This document shows positions 4,944 to 7,363 of a DNA stretch of 7,363 nucleotides, piece by piece. A program made the translations under genes and the position numbers. Within the stretch, counting starts at the first letter, position 1. Each line of letters begins with the position of its first letter. Source of the stretch: Rhodoferax sp. (GTDB lineage Bacteria; Pseudomonadota; Gammaproteobacteria; Burkholderiales; Burkholderiaceae_C); NCBI GenBank assembly GCA_016463455.1, contig JAEMRG010000101.1, forward strand, positions 1 to 7,363, read 5' to 3'. Below the pieces are notes generated by a model. That model made no database searches, was not told the origin of the DNA, and was given only the letters and a program-made list of their open reading frames with translations.

Positions 4944-7289
4944 ATGATTTCCGACGAAGATCCAGCAGCCGCTATCCGCGAATTTATCGCATTGCTCTTC
5001 CGATACGCGGAGGAGGGGTCATTCGTATCACTGCGCGCTTTTGACCAGTTTGACCGGGGAAAGCCCCCCGTCATGGTCCTCGCCGTTAAAGTTACAGGGT
5101 TGATCGCAGACCTCGCCGACTCGGCACAGACCGTCGCAGATTACTGCGACACCCTTGCCGATCCAGCGGTGTTCGCGCCGCCGGTCTGTACGTTCCGCAC
5201 GCATCGCACGGCCCGAACCGCAGATATACAAAATGGGCTTGTGCTATCGGTCGAGATCGACGACGTAGACCCAGACGCCGCGCGCCAACGCCTGGAAGGA
5301 ATTATCGGACCAGCCACTTGCGTTGTCACATCCGGGTCGGAATGGACAAGCCCTGAAACCGGCGAAATCAAACCGAAAGCCCACCTGCACTGGCGCCTGT
5401 CAGAGCCCACGACAACGCCCGAAGACCACGATCGCCTGCGACGAGCCCGCAGCCTGGCCGCCGCATTAATCGGCGCAGATCCAACAGGAAGCCCCGTCGT
5501 TCACCCGTTCCGCTGGCCCGGCTCGCTCAACAGGAAAAAACCCACCGCGCCACGCATGGCAGCAATTTCCCACAGCAACGGCGCTGCTGAAATCAATCTG
5601 GGAGATGCCCTGGACGCGCTTGAGGAGGTCATGGGCCATGATGGCTGGAAGGTCGCCACGGCGCCACAGGGCGCCGCAGGAGGGGTTGCAGGCGACGTAG
5701 ACATTGGCACACTGGTATCGGCAATGGACGCCATCCCCAACCCAGGCACGGTGGTCCACTACGATACTTGGGTCCGGCTGGGATACGCCGCATACCGCGC
5801 GACAGGCGGGTCCATCGAGGGGATGGAAATGTGGGGAGGGTGGTCCAGTAAAAGTGAAAAATACGACGCCCGTGAAACCGAAGTTACCTGGACGCGGATT
5901 GCTTCCGCATGCTCAAGCAAGCCCCCCGCACGCATCATCGGGGCGGGAACCATCTACTATATGGCAGCTCAGGCCGGGTGGGCACCGCCGATTAGATATT
6001 TTCAGCAACACCCGCAACCGGGAGCCACAGGAGGCAGCCAAGCAAGCAAAACCCCTTTTGACGAGCCCCCTGAATACGTCAAGGCGCCCCCGCCCCTGGA
6101 AATTGACGCATATGCCCTGGCCGCGTCAGATTTGGAAAACCTGCGAAACCGCAGGTGGATATACGGGCGCGAGTTGGTCAGGAATTACGTGTCGGTGCTG
6201 GGCAGCCCCGGCGGCACCGGTAAAACTGCATACGCAATCGTCGTCGCACTCTCAATCGTCACCGGCAGGGCGCTGCTGGACCATAGCCCGATGGCGCCCA
6301 GCCAGCAGAATTTTATCCACAAACCCGGCGCCAAGGTCTGGATCAACAACCTGGAGGACCCGTTGGAGGAGATGCTCCTGCGCCTCAAAGGCGCGTTTAT
6401 CCGGCACAATATCCAGCACGCAGATGTCGCCGGCAAGCTGTTCATCAATTCCGGGCGCGACCAGCCGCTGATCCTCACGCAACGCATCGGCAGCGCCCTG
6501 GTGGCAACGCCCGTGGTTGATGCTCTGGTGGCGGTGATCATTGCCCGCAAGATTGACGTGATCATCATCGATCCGTTTGTCCAGAGCCACACAGCCGAGG
6601 AAAACCGCAACGACGAAATGAACCTCGTGATGAGCCTGTGGGGGCTTGTGGCCGCCAGAGGCAATTGCGCGGTGTGGCTGATCCATCACTTCCGCAAAGG
6701 CGGTCAGGCAGGCGACAGCGAGTCATTCCGTGGGGCAGCAGCAGTCCAGGGAGCCGCGCGCGTTATGTCCACATTGGCAGTGATGTCGGCCGAAGAGGCG
6801 GACAAGGTCGGCGTGCCGGTCGAGGAAAAGTGGCAATACATCCGGAAAGACAGCGCCAAAGCCAACCTGGCCCCCCAGGCCGATAGGGCTGATTGGTTCC
6901 AACTGGCCAGCGTGCCAATCGGAAACCCAACCCTGGAATATCCATTGGGCGACAACGTCCAGACCGTGCTGCCATGGAAACCGCCCACAGCGTTCGACGG
7001 CGTGGCATGGTCCGATATCCTGCGATGCCTCCAGATGATCGACGCCGGCCCCGGTGAGGGAGAGTTTTACACCGAAGCCACACAGGCAAAGCGGTGGGCC
7101 GGCCACGCCATTATGGCCGCTCTGGGCAAGACAAAACCCCAGGCATCAGCCATCGTAAAGGCGTGGATCAATAACGGGGTGTTAATAAAAATGACGTATA
7201 ACTCGCCGTCTCAGAATCGCGTTGAGGTCAACGGGCTCCGCGTAGACAACGAAAAAGCCAGCGAAATGCGCACGAACGAGGGTGAGTGA
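4944..7289 (+). CDS. Primase-helicase: AEP/PrimPol-like domain, PriCT-2-like domain and RepA-type ATPase
   Basis: The 781-residue protein appears to join priming and unwinding in one chain. Residues about 1-215 look like an archaeo-eukaryotic primase (PrimPol) domain: LSVEIDDVD (101-109) gives the first acidic motif, KAHLHWRL (145-152) the His motif, and ADPTGSPVVHPFRWPGSLNRKK (178-199) the third Asp and the R-x-P-G-x-x-N-x-K signature. Residues about 252-347 match PriCT-2: a D-x-W-V-x-L-G segment, WGGWSSKSEKYD (297-308), and GAGTIYYMA (333-341). A Pro-rich linker (about 358-386) leads to a RecA-like ATPase: Walker A GSPGGTGKT (420-428, Lys 427), WINNLEDP (466-473), Walker B DVIIIDP (538-544), WLIHHFRKG (578-586) and SFRGAAAVQGAARV (594-607), as in RepA/AAA_25 helicases. 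The C-terminus (about 685-760) looks like a winged helix. AAGGGGG (4933-4939) is a strong Shine-Dalgarno sequence. Direct repeats follow its stop, which suggests it initiates replication nearby. Confidence 0.9.
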   Translation: MISDEDPAAAIREFIALLFRYAEEGSFVSLRAFDQFDRGKPPVMVLAVKVTGLIADLADSAQTVADYCDTLADPAVFAPPVCTFRTHRTARTADIQNGLVLSVEIDDVDPDAARQRLEGIIGPATCVVTSGSEWTSPETGEIKPKAHLHWRLSEPTTTPEDHDRLRRARSLAAALIGADPTGSPVVHPFRWPGSLNRKKPTAPRMAAISHSNGAAEINLGDALDALEEVMGHDGWKVATAPQGAAGGVAGDVDIGTLVSAMDAIPNPGTVVHYDTWVRLGYAAYRATGGSIEGMEMWGGWSSKSEKYDARETEVTWTRIASACSSKPPARIIGAGTIYYMAAQAGWAPPIRYFQQHPQPGATGGSQASKTPFDEPPEYVKAPPPLEIDAYALAASDLENLRNRRWIYGRELVRNYVSVLGSPGGTGKTAYAIVVALSIVTGRALLDHSPMAPSQQNFIHKPGAKVWINNLEDPLEEMLLRLKGAFIRHNIQHADVAGKLFINSGRDQPLILTQRIGSALVATPVVDALVAVIIARKIDVIIIDPFVQSHTAEENRNDEMNLVMSLWGLVAARGNCAVWLIHHFRKGGQAGDSESFRGAAAVQGAARVMSTLAVMSAEEADKVGVPVEEKWQYIRKDSAKANLAPQADRADWFQLASVPIGNPTLEYPLGDNVQTVLPWKPPTAFDGVAWSDILRCLQMIDAGPGEGEFYTEATQAKRWAGHAIMAALGKTKPQASAIVKAWINNGVLIKMTYNSPSQNRVEVNGLRVDNEKASEMRTNEGE

Positions 7290-7303
7290 TGTGAATGTTT
7301 ACC

Positions 7304-7359
7304 GCCAGGGTTCTGCCAGGGTTCTGCCAGGGTTCTCTAAAAAAGACTGCCAGGGTTCT
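7304..7359. repeat. 11-bp direct repeat array (iteron-like), window edge
   Basis: The unit GCCAGGGTTCT occurs exactly at 7304-7314, 7315-7325 and 7326-7336, head to tail, and a fourth perfect copy is at 7349-7359. Between the third and fourth copies lies a short A-rich stretch (six A at 7339-7344). An 11-bp period keeps the copies on nearly one face of the helix, as in iterons bound by replication initiators. The array begins 15 bases after the primase-helicase stop, and the window ends 4 bases after the fourth copy, so more copies may follow. Neighbouring GTTC motifs are separated by exactly 7 bp, matching the GTTC-N7-GTTC LexA box of alphaproteobacteria. Short open frames cross the array from GTG 7291 and ATG 7295 and stay open to the edge. 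Because 11 is not a multiple of 3, the array is readable in every frame, so this is weak evidence for coding. Confidence 0.85.
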
Positions 7360-7363
7360 ACCT

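Noticed and set aside
5704..6471. A 255-codon + strand open frame inside the primase-helicase gene, in another frame.
   Set aside because: It is rich in Trp, Arg, Ser and Pro with no domain, and lies wholly inside the PriCT-2 and ATPase coding region, which is intact in its own frame.
7304..7359. CRISPR array reading of the terminal repeats.
   Set aside because: The unit is only 11 bp, three copies are directly abutting without spacers, and the one gap is 12 bp. This does not fit repeat-spacer architecture.
7295..7363. Start of a further gene at ATG 7295 (or GTG 7291) running off the window.
   Set aside because: A purine-rich GAGGGTGAG lies at a possible spacing, but the frame consists almost entirely of the 11-bp repeat, which is open in several frames. 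The window is too short to support a gene.

Overview
The window is a phage or prophage early region, or a closely related replicative island, with every supported gene on the + strand. A GC-rich alphaproteobacterial host is suggested by the TTGACG-type -35 boxes, by a GcrA-like helix-turn-helix protein and by overall base composition. No structural, lysis or integrase gene is present, so free phage, prophage and mobile plasmid cannot be told apart here.

Bases 1-966 are an accessory and regulatory block. A 77-residue Cro/CI-like HTH protein sits behind a TTGACG box placed so that its transcript may be leaderless. It is followed by a 140-residue protein with a GcrA/Myb-like N-terminus and by a 75-residue protein of unknown function. 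Spacing is tight, with ATGA-type overlaps. At 960 comes the start of a DNA methyltransferase that breaks off after about 20 residues, which looks like a deletion scar.

Bases 1051-3123 are a DNA-processing block. It holds a RuvC-like Holliday junction resolvase, a PD-(D/E)XK nuclease of the RecB/Cas4-like superfamily, and a predicted ssDNA-binding protein ending in an SSB-type acidic tip (DDDLPF). A strong intrinsic terminator closes the block at 3150-3184.

Bases 3196-7289 are a helicase and replication block. A good promoter (TTGACG, then TATATA) carries a 6-bp inverted repeat between its two boxes and drives a compact UvrD/Rep-type SF1 helicase of 509 residues. A 140-bp gap with a strong hairpin leads to a 781-residue primase-helicase made of an AEP/PrimPol-like domain, a PriCT-2-like domain and a RecA-like ATPase of the RepA/AAA_25 type. 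Directly after it, 7304-7359 carries four copies of an 11-bp repeat. Three are exactly tandem, as in an iteron array, and they also place GTTC motifs 7 bp apart, which is the spacing of the alphaproteobacterial LexA box.

Together the genes describe self-directed replication (primase-helicase, possible iteron origin) coupled to recombination (nuclease, SSB, SF1 helicase, resolvase) under an HTH regulator. The parts most worth checking are the terminal repeat array, the methyltransferase scar, the promoter operators and the nuclease/SSB pair as a possible recombination system. No wholly new system is evident.
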